The notes under the pieces: model-generated
Seen by the model: only the letters and a program-made list of their open reading frames with translations
What the model was told of the DNA's origin: nothing
Databases searched by the model: none
Program-made: the position numbers and the translations under genes
Shown: one piece after another, positions 25,970 through 33,983 of the stretch
How positions within the stretch are numbered: position 1 is the stretch's first letter
How the letters are laid out: every line of letters begins with the position of its first letter
Source of the DNA: Geobacillus thermoleovorans
Lineage (GTDB): Bacteria; Bacillota; Bacilli; Bacillales; Anoxybacillaceae
Direction: 5' to 3'
NCBI RefSeq assembly: GCF_001610955.1
Contig: NZ_CP014335.1
Coordinates: 137,001 to 201,000, forward strand
Length of the DNA: 64,000 nucleotides

Positions 25970-27169
25970 ATGACGACAAAATCGCAACAGCTCATCGAAC
26001 AAACGGAACGATATGGAGCACGAAATTATCATCCATTGCCGATTGTCATTTCGGAAGCGGAAGGGGTATGGGTGAAAGACCCAGAGGGCAACCGCTATAT
26101 GGACATGTTAAGCGCTTATTCCGCTGTCAACCAAGGCCATCGCCATCCGAAGATTATTGAAGCGTTGAAAAAGCAAGCCGATCGGGTGACGCTCACATCG
26201 CGCGCGTTCCATAACGACCAGCTCGGCCCGTGGTACGAAAAAGTGTGCCGGTTGACGAAAAAAGAGATGGTGCTGCCGATGAACACGGGCGCCGAGGCGG
26301 TGGAAACGGCGCTCAAGGCGGCGCGCCGCTGGGCGTATGACGTCAAAGGCGTCCCGGACAACCAAGCCGAAATCATCGTTTGTGAAGGAAACTTCCACGG
26401 CCGGACGCTTGCCGCCGTGTCGCTGTCGTCCGAACCGGCTTATAAACGCGGGTTTGGACCGCTGCTATCCGGAGTGAAAATCATCCCGTACGGCGACATC
26501 GAAGCGTTGAAAGCGGCGATTACACCGAATACGGCGGCGTTTCTTGTCGAACCGATCCAAGGAGAAGCCGGCATCCGCATTCCACCGCAAGGATTTTTAA
26601 AAGCGGCGTATGACGTATGCAAAGCGAACAACGTCCTGTTCATCGCGGACGAAATTCAAACCGGTCTCGGCCGGACCGGGAAGTTGTTTGCCTGCGACTG
26701 GGAAGAGGTTGTGCCCGATATGTATATTTTAGGGAAAGCGTTGGGCGGCGGGGTGTTCCCGATTTCTTGCGTCGTCGCCAACCGCGACATTTTGTCGGTG
26801 TTTGAACCCGGTTCGCACGGATCGACGTTTGGCGGCAATCCGCTTGCATGTGCGGTGTCGATCGCGGCGCTCGAAGTGATTGAAGAAGAGCGTCTAGCGG
26901 AGCGTTCGCTTGAGCTTGGCGAATACTTCCTTTCGAAACTAAAACAAATCCGAAACGACGATATTAAAGAGATCCGCGGCCGCGGCTTATTTATCGGCGT
27001 CGAGCTGCATGTGCCGGCGCGTCCGTACTGTGAGGCGCTGAAAGAGCAAGGATTGCTTTGCAAGGAAACGCACGAGACGGTCATTCGTTTCGCACCGCCG
27101 CTCATCATTACGAAAGAGGAATTGGATTGGGCGTTCGAACGGATTGCGAGTGTCTTGTCCCGTCCATAA
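25970..27169 (+). CDS. rocD: Ornithine aminotransferase
   Basis: PLP enzyme converting ornithine and 2-oxoglutarate to glutamate semialdehyde and glutamate. 399 residues. PLP lysine is in [10 protein letters not shown] (about residue 250), [11 protein letters not shown] lies near 220-230, and [12 protein letters not shown] near 105. This length and the [14 protein letters not shown] start match RocD rather than N-acetylornithine aminotransferase. ATG 25970 is preceded by AAAGGGGGG. The glutamate dehydrogenase gene starts 26 bp after its stop, so the two are probably one transcript. Confidence 0.95.
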   Translation: MTTKSQQLIEQTERYGARNYHPLPIVISEAEGVWVKDPEGNRYMDMLSAYSAVNQGHRHPKIIEALKKQADRVTLTSRAFHNDQLGPWYEKVCRLTKKEMVLPMNTGAEAVETALKAARRWAYDVKGVPDNQAEIIVCEGNFHGRTLAAVSLSSEPAYKRGFGPLLSGVKIIPYGDIEALKAAITPNTAAFLVEPIQGEAGIRIPPQGFLKAAYDVCKANNVLFIADEIQTGLGRTGKLFACDWEEVVPDMYILGKALGGGVFPISCVVANRDILSVFEPGSHGSTFGGNPLACAVSIAALEVIEEERLAERSLELGEYFLSKLKQIRNDDIKEIRGRGLFIGVELHVPARPYCEALKEQGLLCKETHETVIRFAPPLIITKEELDWAFERIASVLSRP

Positions 27170-27195
27170 ATCGAGTCAAAGAGGCGAATGAGACG

Positions 27196-28434
27196 ATGGA
27201 AGAAAATATGTTTCTCTCCACCCAGCGCGTGATCAAAGAGGCGCTGGCCAAACTTGGCTACGGCGAGGAGATGTATGAGCTGCTCAAAGAACCTTTGCGC
27301 GTCCTTACCGTACGCATTCCCGTCCGTATGGATGACGGAACGGTGAAAGTGTTTACCGGCTACCGCGCCCAGCATAGCGATGCCGTAGGGCCGACCAAGG
27401 GAGGCATTCGTTTTCATCCGGATGTCACCGAGGAAGAAGTCAAGGCGCTGTCGATGTGGATGACGATCAAAGCCGGAATTGTCGGCTTGCCGTATGGCGG
27501 CGGCAAAGGTGGCATCGTCTGCGACCCGCGGAACATGTCGATGGGTGAGCTGGAGCGGCTCAGCCGCGGCTATGTGCGGGCGATCAGCCAGATCGTGGGG
27601 CCATCCAAAGATATCCCGGCGCCGGACGTGTTTACCAACTCGCAAATTATGGCGTGGATGATGGATGAATATAGCCGCATCCGCGAATTTGACTCGCCTG
27701 GGTTTATCACCGGCAAGCCGCTTGTGCTCGGCGGCTCCCAAGGCCGGGAAAAAGCGACAGCGCTCGGTGTCACGATTTGCATCGAAGAAGCAGCGAAAAA
27801 AGCGGGAATCGAGTTGCAGGGGGCGCGGGTCATTATTCAAGGATTCGGCAATGCAGGCAACTTTTTGGCCAAGTTTTTGCATGAAGCTGGAGCTCGCGTC
27901 ATTGGCATTTCCGATGCGTATGGCGCGTTGTATGACCCGAACGGACTGGATATTCCGTATTTGTTGGATCGCCGCGACAGTTTTGGCACGGTGACAACGC
28001 TGTTTGAGAATGTCATCACCAATCAAGAGCTGCTGGAAAAAGAGTGTGATATTTTAGTTCCGGCCGCGGTAGCGAATCAAATTACGCGTGACAATGCCGC
28101 GAATATTCGCGCTAAAATTGTGGTCGAGGCGGCCAACGGCCCGACGACGCTGGAAGCGACCAAAATCTTGACGGAGCGGGGCGTGCTATTGGTGCCTGAT
28201 GTGCTGGCGAGCGCTGGCGGGGTGACGGTTTCCTATTTTGAATGGGTGCAAAACAACCAAGGCTATTATTGGACGGAAGAGGAAGTCGTCGAGAAGTTGA
28301 AAGAGAAATTGACGAGCGCGTTTCATCGCGTCTATGAATTGGCGGAATCGCGCCGTGTGGATATGCGCATGGCGGCGTACATGATCGGGCTGCGCCAAAC
28401 AGCAGAAGCAGCTCGCTACCGCGGTTGGGTATAA
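27196..28434 (+). CDS. NAD-dependent glutamate dehydrogenase (RocG/GudB type)
   Basis: Deaminates glutamate to 2-oxoglutarate, finishing arginine catabolism. 412 residues. The substrate domain contains GGIRFHP, LPYGGGKGGI (catalytic lysine region, about 100-112) and PAPDVFTN. The nucleotide domain has VIIQGFGNAG (about 218-227). Unlike B. subtilis, where rocG stands alone, this gene directly follows rocD, so ornithine nitrogen and carbon can flow to central metabolism from one locus. RocG and GudB cannot be told apart by sequence here. Confidence 0.94.
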   Translation: MEENMFLSTQRVIKEALAKLGYGEEMYELLKEPLRVLTVRIPVRMDDGTVKVFTGYRAQHSDAVGPTKGGIRFHPDVTEEEVKALSMWMTIKAGIVGLPYGGGKGGIVCDPRNMSMGELERLSRGYVRAISQIVGPSKDIPAPDVFTNSQIMAWMMDEYSRIREFDSPGFITGKPLVLGGSQGREKATALGVTICIEEAAKKAGIELQGARVIIQGFGNAGNFLAKFLHEAGARVIGISDAYGALYDPNGLDIPYLLDRRDSFGTVTTLFENVITNQELLEKECDILVPAAVANQITRDNAANIRAKIVVEAANGPTTLEATKILTERGVLLVPDVLASAGGVTVSYFEWVQNNQGYYWTEEEVVEKLKEKLTSAFHRVYELAESRRVDMRMAAYMIGLRQTAEAARYRGWV

Positions 28435-28463
28435 TCATGGAAAGGTTGTTGCTAGGGGGACGT

Positions 28464-28506
28464 GCCGTCCATCCTCATCTGCTTGGGGGTGGGCGGCCTT
28501 TCGTTT
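28464..28506 (+). terminator. Probable terminator after glutamate dehydrogenase
   Basis: GCCGTCCA/TGGGCGGC hairpin with CTTTCGTTT tail. The remaining 160 bp to the next gene hold AT-rich sequence near 28555-28615 but no clear promoter. Confidence 0.55.
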
Positions 28507-28670
28507 GCGAGACGCCGATGAAGCCGGTGATATCGAAGGGAGAGCGAAAGCAAGCTGCTTTTCTTTTTTGCAAAGGATCTTTTTTTGTACTACCATATCA
28601 TATACATACATTATGAGGAAAGAGACATGCGTACATACAATGAGCCGTGCGGAAGGGAGAGAATGGCGCC

Positions 28671-29279
28671 ATGCAGGCGTGGATCACTGATTTTATGGAG
28701 CAATTTGGCTATATCGGCATTTTTTTTATGATCGCGCTGGAAAATATCTTTCCGCCGATTCCGTCGGAAGTCATTTTGCCGTTTGGCGGGTTTATGACGA
28801 CGTACACGTCTTTGACGGTGCCTGGCGTTATTGCGGCGGCGACCGCCGGTTCGGTTGCCGGGGCATTGGTGCTGTACGGCATCGGCCGGCTGTTGTCGGT
28901 TGAGCGGCTCGAGCGGATCGTTGACCGTTGGGGCGGATGGCTGCGGGTGAAGCCGGAAGACATCGCCAAGGCGAACCTGACGTTTCACCGCTATGGGGTG
29001 TGGGCCGTTTTTTTCGGGCGCATGGTTCCGCTTGTACGCAGCTTGATTTCCATCCCGGCGGGCATGGCGAAGATGAATATAGGGCTGTTTGTCTGGCTGT
29101 CGGTGCTGGGCACGCTCATTTGGAATACGATTTTAATCTCGATCGGGGCGGCGCTCGGTGAGTCGTGGGGGAAAGTATCCGAAGTGATTGGGATGTACGC
29201 CGAAGTGGTGTATGTCATTATTGCTGCGATCATTTTGATTGGAGCTGTCCGCTTTTGGAAGCGGCGCCGGGCTTCTTAA
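28671..29279 (+). CDS. DedA-family membrane protein
   Basis: 202 residues with about five membrane segments. The DedA/SNARE-associated motifs are clear: NIFPPIPSEVILPFGG near 22-37 with membrane-embedded glutamates, FFGRMVPLVRSLISIPAGMAKM near 114-135 and GTLIWN near 149. Members are proposed lipid flippases or scramblases (undecaprenyl phosphate or phosphatidylethanolamine). A second, more diverged DedA gene lies at 63361. ATG 28671 is chosen by the GGAAGGGAGAG site. Confidence 0.9.
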   Translation: MQAWITDFMEQFGYIGIFFMIALENIFPPIPSEVILPFGGFMTTYTSLTVPGVIAAATAGSVAGALVLYGIGRLLSVERLERIVDRWGGWLRVKPEDIAKANLTFHRYGVWAVFFGRMVPLVRSLISIPAGMAKMNIGLFVWLSVLGTLIWNTILISIGAALGESWGKVSEVIGMYAEVVYVIIAAIILIGAVRFWKRRRAS

Positions 29280-29307
29280 TTCCGGCATTTTAAGGAATGG
29301 TTTTGCC

Positions 29308-29361
29308 AAAAAGGGCTGCGCGCCCAAGGCTGTTTTTCGGTCTTGGAGCCAGCCCTTTTCG
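29308..29361 (+). terminator. Terminator after dedA
   Basis: AAAAAGGGCTG/CAGCCCTTTT stem with a loop of about 30 nt. Confidence 0.6.
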
Positions 29362-29375
29362 CATCGCAAACGGAA

Positions 29376-29402
29376 AAATTCCCGTTTCAAAGTGAAACGG
29401 GA
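29376..29402 (-). terminator. Terminator of the siderophore-transport operon
   Basis: On the minus strand, TCCCGTTTCA/TGAAACGGGA with a 3-nt loop is followed by AATTTTTCC, about 75 bp after the last permease gene. Confidence 0.7.
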
Positions 29403-29477
29403 GTAGAGAGATGAAGATGAAGGCAGTTGAACGAGCTTATCCGCCATCCTTGATCCGTCTCATGGCCATCAAAAGGT

Positions 29478-30467
29478 TCAACGCTTCAATAACAAATAAA
29501 TGAAGTATGGTGCACCGATGAATGACACAACAACTCCGGCCGGAAGCGGTTCGGCGAGAACGTTTCGCCCGATCGTGTCAGCGGCAAGCAGCAGCCAGCC
29601 GCCGATGAGCATCGCTGCCGGAATGGCTCGCTCATGGCGCGGGCCGACGATCATTTTGGCGATGTGCGGCGCCATTAAGCCGATAAAAGAGATGCCCCCG
29701 GTTACAGCGACGGCCGCTGCAGCGACGGCGACCGCTGTGGCCATCAGTACGAGCCGCTCGCGGCGAACATGAACGCCGACGCCGATGGCGACCGGATCGC
29801 CTAAATACAAAAGGTTTAGCCGTTTCGCCCGATATAGACCGATCAATGCACCGATGACAAGCCACGGCAGCATCGCCCAAATAAACGGCCAATCATCGCC
29901 CCAAATGTTTCCGGAAAGCCATCTGGCGATAAAGTCGACTTTCGTTCGGTCCGCGGCGGAAATGAGGATGATCATGAGCCCGGAGAGCGCCATCGAAAAC
30001 CCGACCCCGGTCAGGACGAACGATACCGGCTGCAGCCCGGTTGTTTGATGGTAGGAAACGGCGTACATGGCCGCCGCCGTCAACAGTGCTCCCACTAAGG
30101 CGACGAGCGGCAGAGCATAAAGGAACGTCCCGGCTTCAATAGGGAAAAATAAAAAGAATATAGCGACGCCTGCGCCGGCACCGGCGTTGATGCCCAATAT
30201 GCCCGGATCGGCGAGCTCATTTCGGGTGGTGCCTTGCAGCATCGCTCCCGACAAGGCGAGCGCCATCCCGGCGAGCAACGTAATCACGATGCGCGGCAGG
30301 CGGAGAGAAAACAAAATAAACGCTTCTTGCATCGAACCGTAGCCGAACAGTGTCGGCGCGATGCGTCCGTACGAGAGCGGCGCTTCGCCGGTGCCCAACG
30401 CGATGGCGGCTGTTGCGGCAATAAGCAACAAAAGCATGCCTAACACTGCTGTGATGCGCATTCTCAT
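29478..30467 (-). CDS. Iron-siderophore ABC permease (FecCD family), second subunit
   Basis: 329-residue permease with about nine membrane segments. Signature blocks are LRLPRIVITLLAGMALALSGAMLQG (about 56-80), GTTRNELADPGILGINAGAGAG and GGISFIGLMAPHIAKMIVG (about 246-264, the ATPase-coupling loop). It overlaps the preceding permease by 4 nt, so translation is coupled. Similar to the FhuG/YfhA class, and the siderophore type is not determined. Transcribed under the Fur-box promoter at 33291-33338. Confidence 0.9.
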   Translation of the reverse strand: MRMRITAVLGMLLLLIAATAAIALGTGEAPLSYGRIAPTLFGYGSMQEAFILFSLRLPRIVITLLAGMALALSGAMLQGTTRNELADPGILGINAGAGAGVAIFFLFFPIEAGTFLYALPLVALVGALLTAAAMYAVSYHQTTGLQPVSFVLTGVGFSMALSGLMIILISAADRTKVDFIARWLSGNIWGDDWPFIWAMLPWLVIGALIGLYRAKRLNLLYLGDPVAIGVGVHVRRERLVLMATAVAVAAAAVAVTGGISFIGLMAPHIAKMIVGPRHERAIPAAMLIGGWLLLAADTIGRNVLAEPLPAGVVVSFIGAPYFIYLLLKR

Positions 30468-31470
30468 TCAAAGCCCCTCCCTTTTTTCCGCACGACAAAC
30501 AGGAAAAACGGCAAGCCGATCACCGCAACGATGGCTGCCACTGGCGTTTCAAATGGGGCATTGACCGTGCGGGCCGCCGTATCAGCGACGATCATGCCGG
30601 TCGCGCCGACCGTGGCCGACAGCGGGATGATAAATCGGTAATCGGCGCCGGCGATTGCGCGCACAAGATGAGGGATCATCAAGCCGATGAAGGTGATGTT
30701 GCCGGCGATGGCGACCGATGCTCCTGTTAATAAAAACACAGCGGAAAACAGCCACGTTTTGACGGCTGTTGTTTTTTGTCCGACGCCAACGGCGACGTCT
30801 TCGCTCAAGCTAAGAATCGTCAGCTGCCGCGAATACCATACGGCAATGGCGAGCCCGATCACGATGAGCGGAATGATGACTGACAGCTGTTTCCACGACG
30901 TTCCGGCTACCCCGCCCGATGTCCACATCGAAACGTCTTTGGAAATATGAAAATAAAGGCCAACTCCTTCAGCGACGGCAAACAAAAGCGCTGAGACCGC
31001 CGAGCCGGCTAGGACGATGCGCAATGGAGAAAAGCCGCCTTTGCGGGCGGCGCCGATGCCAAAGACCGTCCCTGCTCCCACAGCCGCCCCAAGCAAACAG
31101 GCGATGGTGATTGCGAGATAATGGGCGGAAGGAAAAAAGGCCATCGTTATGGCCAACGCTGCGTTCGCTCCAGCGGTTAAGCCGAGCAGTCCTGGGTCAG
31201 CAAGCGGGTTGCGTGTCATTCCTTGCATGATCGCCCCAGCGACGGCGAGTCCGGCGCCGACAAAGGCCGCCGCGGTTTCCCGAGGCAAACGGAGCTCGCG
31301 AATCAAGTCCAGTTGTTTACCTTGTTCATCGGAAAAGAGCGCGCGCCATACGTCACTCCAGTCGTATCAGCGACGCCGATGGCCATGGATCCGAACCAGA
31401 TGGCCATCAGCAGGATAAGAGAGAAGAGAAACGTATAACGAAACGGCCATAGCCGGCGGTTTGCTTCCAT
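30464..31470 (-). pseudogene. Iron-siderophore ABC permease (FecCD family), first subunit, one-base frameshift
   Basis: Starts at ATG 31470 (MEANRRLWPFRYTFLF, with AAAGGAGG upstream) and reads MAIGVADTTG before leaving frame. If one base is added near 31360, it continues DWSDVWRALFSDEQGKQL into LIRELRLPRETAAAFVGAG and the rest of a normal 335-residue permease ending at 30464. All later blocks (NPLADPGLLGLTAG, GNITFIGLMIPHLVRAIAG) are intact. It is thus a recent -1 deletion or a sequencing error; if real, the importer is disabled. It sits between the binding protein and the second permease. Confidence 0.85.
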
Positions 31471-31537
31471 CGGCGGTTTCCTCCTTTTCACAAGAAAGGA
31501 CGGGACATTCACTGTCCGTGAACGCCCCGTCTCGTCA

Positions 31538-32464
31538 TTATTGGCCTAAAAAATGCTTTTTAAAGAAATCGAGCTGGTAGTCTAACGTAATCGGGTCATT
31601 GAAATAAAACGCCTTGGCATCAGCGACGAACATACGGCCGTTTTTGACAGCAGGGATGTTTTTAAACGTGTTCGTTTCCATAAACGATGTATCGCCGTCG
31701 CCGTTTTTGCTTAAGATGAGGTAATCGCCGACAAACTGCGGCAGCGCTTCAAGGGAAACGGCATAGTAGCCCGGTTTGAGCGCCTGCTCTTCGACCGCTT
31801 TTGGCATTTTCAGCTTCATTTCTTGATACAAAATTTCTGTGCCGCGCGCCCAATTGTTGCCGAACACATACAGCTGCTTATCAAAGTTTTCGGCTACGGT
31901 GACCGTTGCGTTTTCGCCAATTTTCGCCCGGATTTCTTCCCCGGCTTGTTGCGCCCGTTGTTTGAAGTCGTCAATCCATGCTTTCGCTTCTTTTTCTTTA
32001 TTTAACAGTTTACCAATCTCTAGAAACTGTGTTAAATAATCGACCTTTCCGTATGTAAACGTGACGGTCGGGGCGATTTTGCTTAATTTATCGACGTTTT
32101 TCGTATTGGATAATCCGATAATTAAGTCCGGTTTTAACGCCATAATTTTTTCAATGTCTTCGTCTGTCACCACTTGTGCGTCTTTCAGTTTGTCCTGAAA
32201 AAGCGGGCTCATTTTCGACCACGAATCCACGCCAACAATGGGGACGTCCAAGGCCAGCACATGCCCAGCAAACGTCGATAAGACGACGACGCGTTTTGGA
32301 TCAGCCGGTACTTCCACCGGTCCGTTTTCCGATTGGTATGTAATCGTTTCCGGCTTTTTTTCTTTTGGTGAAGCGCTGCTGTTCTTGTTGTCGTCCGCCG
32401 CGTTGCCGCAGGCGCTTAGCACAAGCGCCAAAAGAAGCAGCAAGGAAAGCCATGTTTTCCTCAT
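31538..32464 (-). CDS. Siderophore-binding lipoprotein of the importer
   Basis: 308 residues with a lipoprotein signal peptide (lipobox LVLSAC at about 14-19) and a class III periplasmic-binding-protein fold. The typical N-terminal strand VPADPKRVVVLSTFAGHVLALDVPIVGVD and the repeat LKPDLIIGLS are present. Captures a ferric siderophore outside the membrane and delivers it to the FecCD permeases. It resembles hydroxamate-type (FhuD/YxeB-like) proteins of Bacillus, which is inference. It lies 6 bp after the ATPase gene. Confidence 0.9.
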   Translation of the reverse strand: MRKTWLSLLLLLALVLSACGNAADDNKNSSASPKEKKPETITYQSENGPVEVPADPKRVVVLSTFAGHVLALDVPIVGVDSWSKMSPLFQDKLKDAQVVTDEDIEKIMALKPDLIIGLSNTKNVDKLSKIAPTVTFTYGKVDYLTQFLEIGKLLNKEKEAKAWIDDFKQRAQQAGEEIRAKIGENATVTVAENFDKQLYVFGNNWARGTEILYQEMKLKMPKAVEEQALKPGYYAVSLEALPQFVGDYLILSKNGDGDTSFMETNTFKNIPAVKNGRMFVADAKAFYFNDPITLDYQLDFFKKHFLGQ

Positions 32465-32470
32465 GACGAA

Positions 32471-33262
32471 TCAAGCCTCCCTAAGCAGTTGATAAGTGAA
32501 GCAAATCGGTTTGTTCGTCCGCGGGTCGCGGCCGATGTCAGCGTCAATGCCAAACACGTCGCGAAGCACATCGCGGCAAATGACGTCTTCGCTCGGCCCG
32601 GCTTTGACGATCGTGCCCGCCTTCATGGCGATCACATAGTCGGAAAACCGCGCCGCTTGGTTAATGTCATGGAGCACCATCACAATTGTCCGCCCTTCTT
32701 CTTGGTTCAGCCGTTCAAGCAGCTCGAGCACCTCGAGCTGGTGGGCGATGTCCAAATACGTCGTCGGTTCGTCCAAAAAGATGATGTCCGTCTCTTGAGC
32801 GAGCGCCATGGCGATCCAGACGCGCTGCCGCTGTCCGCCGGAGAGGGCGTCAACCGGCCGGTGTTTCAAATCGGCTGTTTTCGTTACGGCAAGCGCCCAG
32901 TCGATTGCTTCGTAATCTTGTTTCGTTAGGCGGCCCCATCCTCTTTGATAAGGGAAGCGGCCGTACGAGACGAGCTCAGCGACGGTCAATCCGCTTGTCG
33001 CTTCCGGCGTCTGCGGCAAAATAGCTATTTTTTTCGCCAGTTCTTTCGTTGGCTGTTGCGAAATGGCCCGGCCGTCCAAAATGACGGCGCCGGACTGCGG
33101 GGAAATGATGCGCGTCAACGTCTTGAGCAGCGTCGATTTTCCGCATCCGTTTGGTCCAATAATGGCTGTGATTTGTCGGTCGGGAATGCGGACGGACAAG
33201 CGTTCGAAAATCGTCCGGTCATCGTAGCGGACGGTCAACTCCTCGGCGTATAGGCGGACCAT
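32471..33262 (-). CDS. Siderophore ABC transporter ATP-binding protein
   Basis: 263-residue FepC/FhuC-type ATPase. Walker A GPNGCGKSTLL (about residues 36-46), Q-loop LPQTPEA, signature LSGGQRQRVWIA (about 138-149), Walker B DIIFLDEPTTYLD (about 157-169) and switch His VLHDINQA. ATG 33262 is preceded by AAGGAGGTGG; the longer frame to 33322 runs into the promoter. First gene of the Fur-controlled operon. Confidence 0.94.
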   Translation of the reverse strand: MVRLYAEELTVRYDDRTIFERLSVRIPDRQITAIIGPNGCGKSTLLKTLTRIISPQSGAVILDGRAISQQPTKELAKKIAILPQTPEATSGLTVAELVSYGRFPYQRGWGRLTKQDYEAIDWALAVTKTADLKHRPVDALSGGQRQRVWIAMALAQETDIIFLDEPTTYLDIAHQLEVLELLERLNQEEGRTIVMVLHDINQAARFSDYVIAMKAGTIVKAGPSEDVICRDVLRDVFGIDADIGRDPRTNKPICFTYQLLREA

Positions 33263-33290
33263 GAGGCCACCTCCTTCCGGATCAAGAAAA

Positions 33291-33338
33291 TGAGAATCAA
33301 TATCAATATTATTATAGCGCATCCAATGAAAAAAACAA
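33291..33338 (-). promoter_or_regulatory. Fur-box-controlled promoter of the siderophore operon
   Basis: On the minus strand: -35 TTGTTT (33333-33338), 16 bp, -10 TATAAT (33311-33316). Just downstream, 33291-33305 reads TGAGAATCAATATCA on the plus strand, 13 of 15 matches to the Fur 7-1-7 consensus TGATAATNATTATCA. A related GGGAATCAATTTT lies at 33353-33365. Iron repression is therefore expected. Confidence 0.8.
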
Positions 33339-33365
33339 TGATTTTTTGAAAATGGGAATCAATTT

Positions 33366-33608
33366 TATATAGATGCAATTTAAAGCTTTAACATTTTTCG
33401 TCTTTGCCGGTCATTGCATCCGACTGTCGAGTGACCGAACAACGCCGCTTCCAGACCCATGAATGGGTCTGTGAAGCGAGTCGTTGTTCGGTCTTCCGTC
33501 ACGCTAAGGCGTGACGGAGGCAAGCCACACGCTTGCCTTCGACAGTCGAAAATGGGCAAACCACTTTTCTGTCAAGGATATGTTAAACTTCTTTGTTGCA
33601 TCTATATA
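33366..33608. mobile_element. MITE-like element with 13-bp terminal inverted repeats and a branched foldback core
   Basis: Perfect inverted ends TATATAGATGCAA (33366-33378) and TTGCATCTATATA (33596-33608), with a second matching block TTTAACAT/ATGTTAAA further in. The core folds without forcing. P1 pairs 33421-33430 with 33539-33548 (10 bp). P2 pairs 33433-33444 with 33482-33493 (12 bp) and is capped by P3, 33446-33460 with 33463-33478 (15 bp, one bulge). P4 pairs 33495-33504 with 33509-33518 (10 bp). P5 pairs 33519-33525 with 33531-33537 (7 bp). There is no open frame of note. It lies between two divergent promoters. Confidence 0.7.
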
Positions 33609-33631
33609 GTTGCAAAGAAGTGACTAATGAG

Positions 33632-33733
33632 TGTTGCGAAATAACAACATTTTTTAGCTGAATAACGGCAGAACTGCAACAAATTCGTTCTGTTTGTTGC
33701 GAGATTGCAACAATATGTTGTTGTTTGGCAACA
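33632..33733 (+). promoter_or_regulatory. Cluster of enhancer half-sites (TGTTGC/GCAACA)
   Basis: Half-sites at 33632 (TGTTGC), 33676 (GCAACA), 33695 (TGTTGC), 33707 (GCAACA) and 33728 (GCAACA) form inverted pairs about 200-300 bp before the -24/-12 promoter. That is the expected place for binding sites of the sigma-54 activator encoded just downstream. Confidence 0.6.
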
Positions 33734-33925
33734 AGCGATCAAGTAAGATGAATTTTAGAAGGTTGGTGATTTAAGGGGAAATGCTGCTCTCCAACAGTGT
33801 TTCTCAAATTGAAAAACCTTGCAACACCATAACCTCCTTCCTTACGATTTCTCACAAACCGAGCGAATCCGTTGTTTTTCACCAGCCTTCTAGGGGTTTG
33901 TTTTTTCTGAATAGCGGGAACTTTT

Positions 33926-33942
33926 TTGGCACAAAAATTGCT
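33926..33942 (+). promoter_or_regulatory. Sigma-54 (-24/-12) promoter
   Basis: TTGGCACAAAAATTGCT matches the sigma-54 consensus. GG is at 33928-33929 and GC at 33940-33941, the required 12 bp apart. It stands about 42 bp before the activator start. Confidence 0.88.
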
Positions 33943-33983
33943 TGAGTAGAAAATAAGGCGGAACGGTGGGAGAGGAAATGGCA

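Noticed and set aside
26656..28026. 456-codon frame on the minus strand over rocD and glutamate dehydrogenase
   Set aside because: It is antisense to two well-recognised genes, with no start site or known domains.
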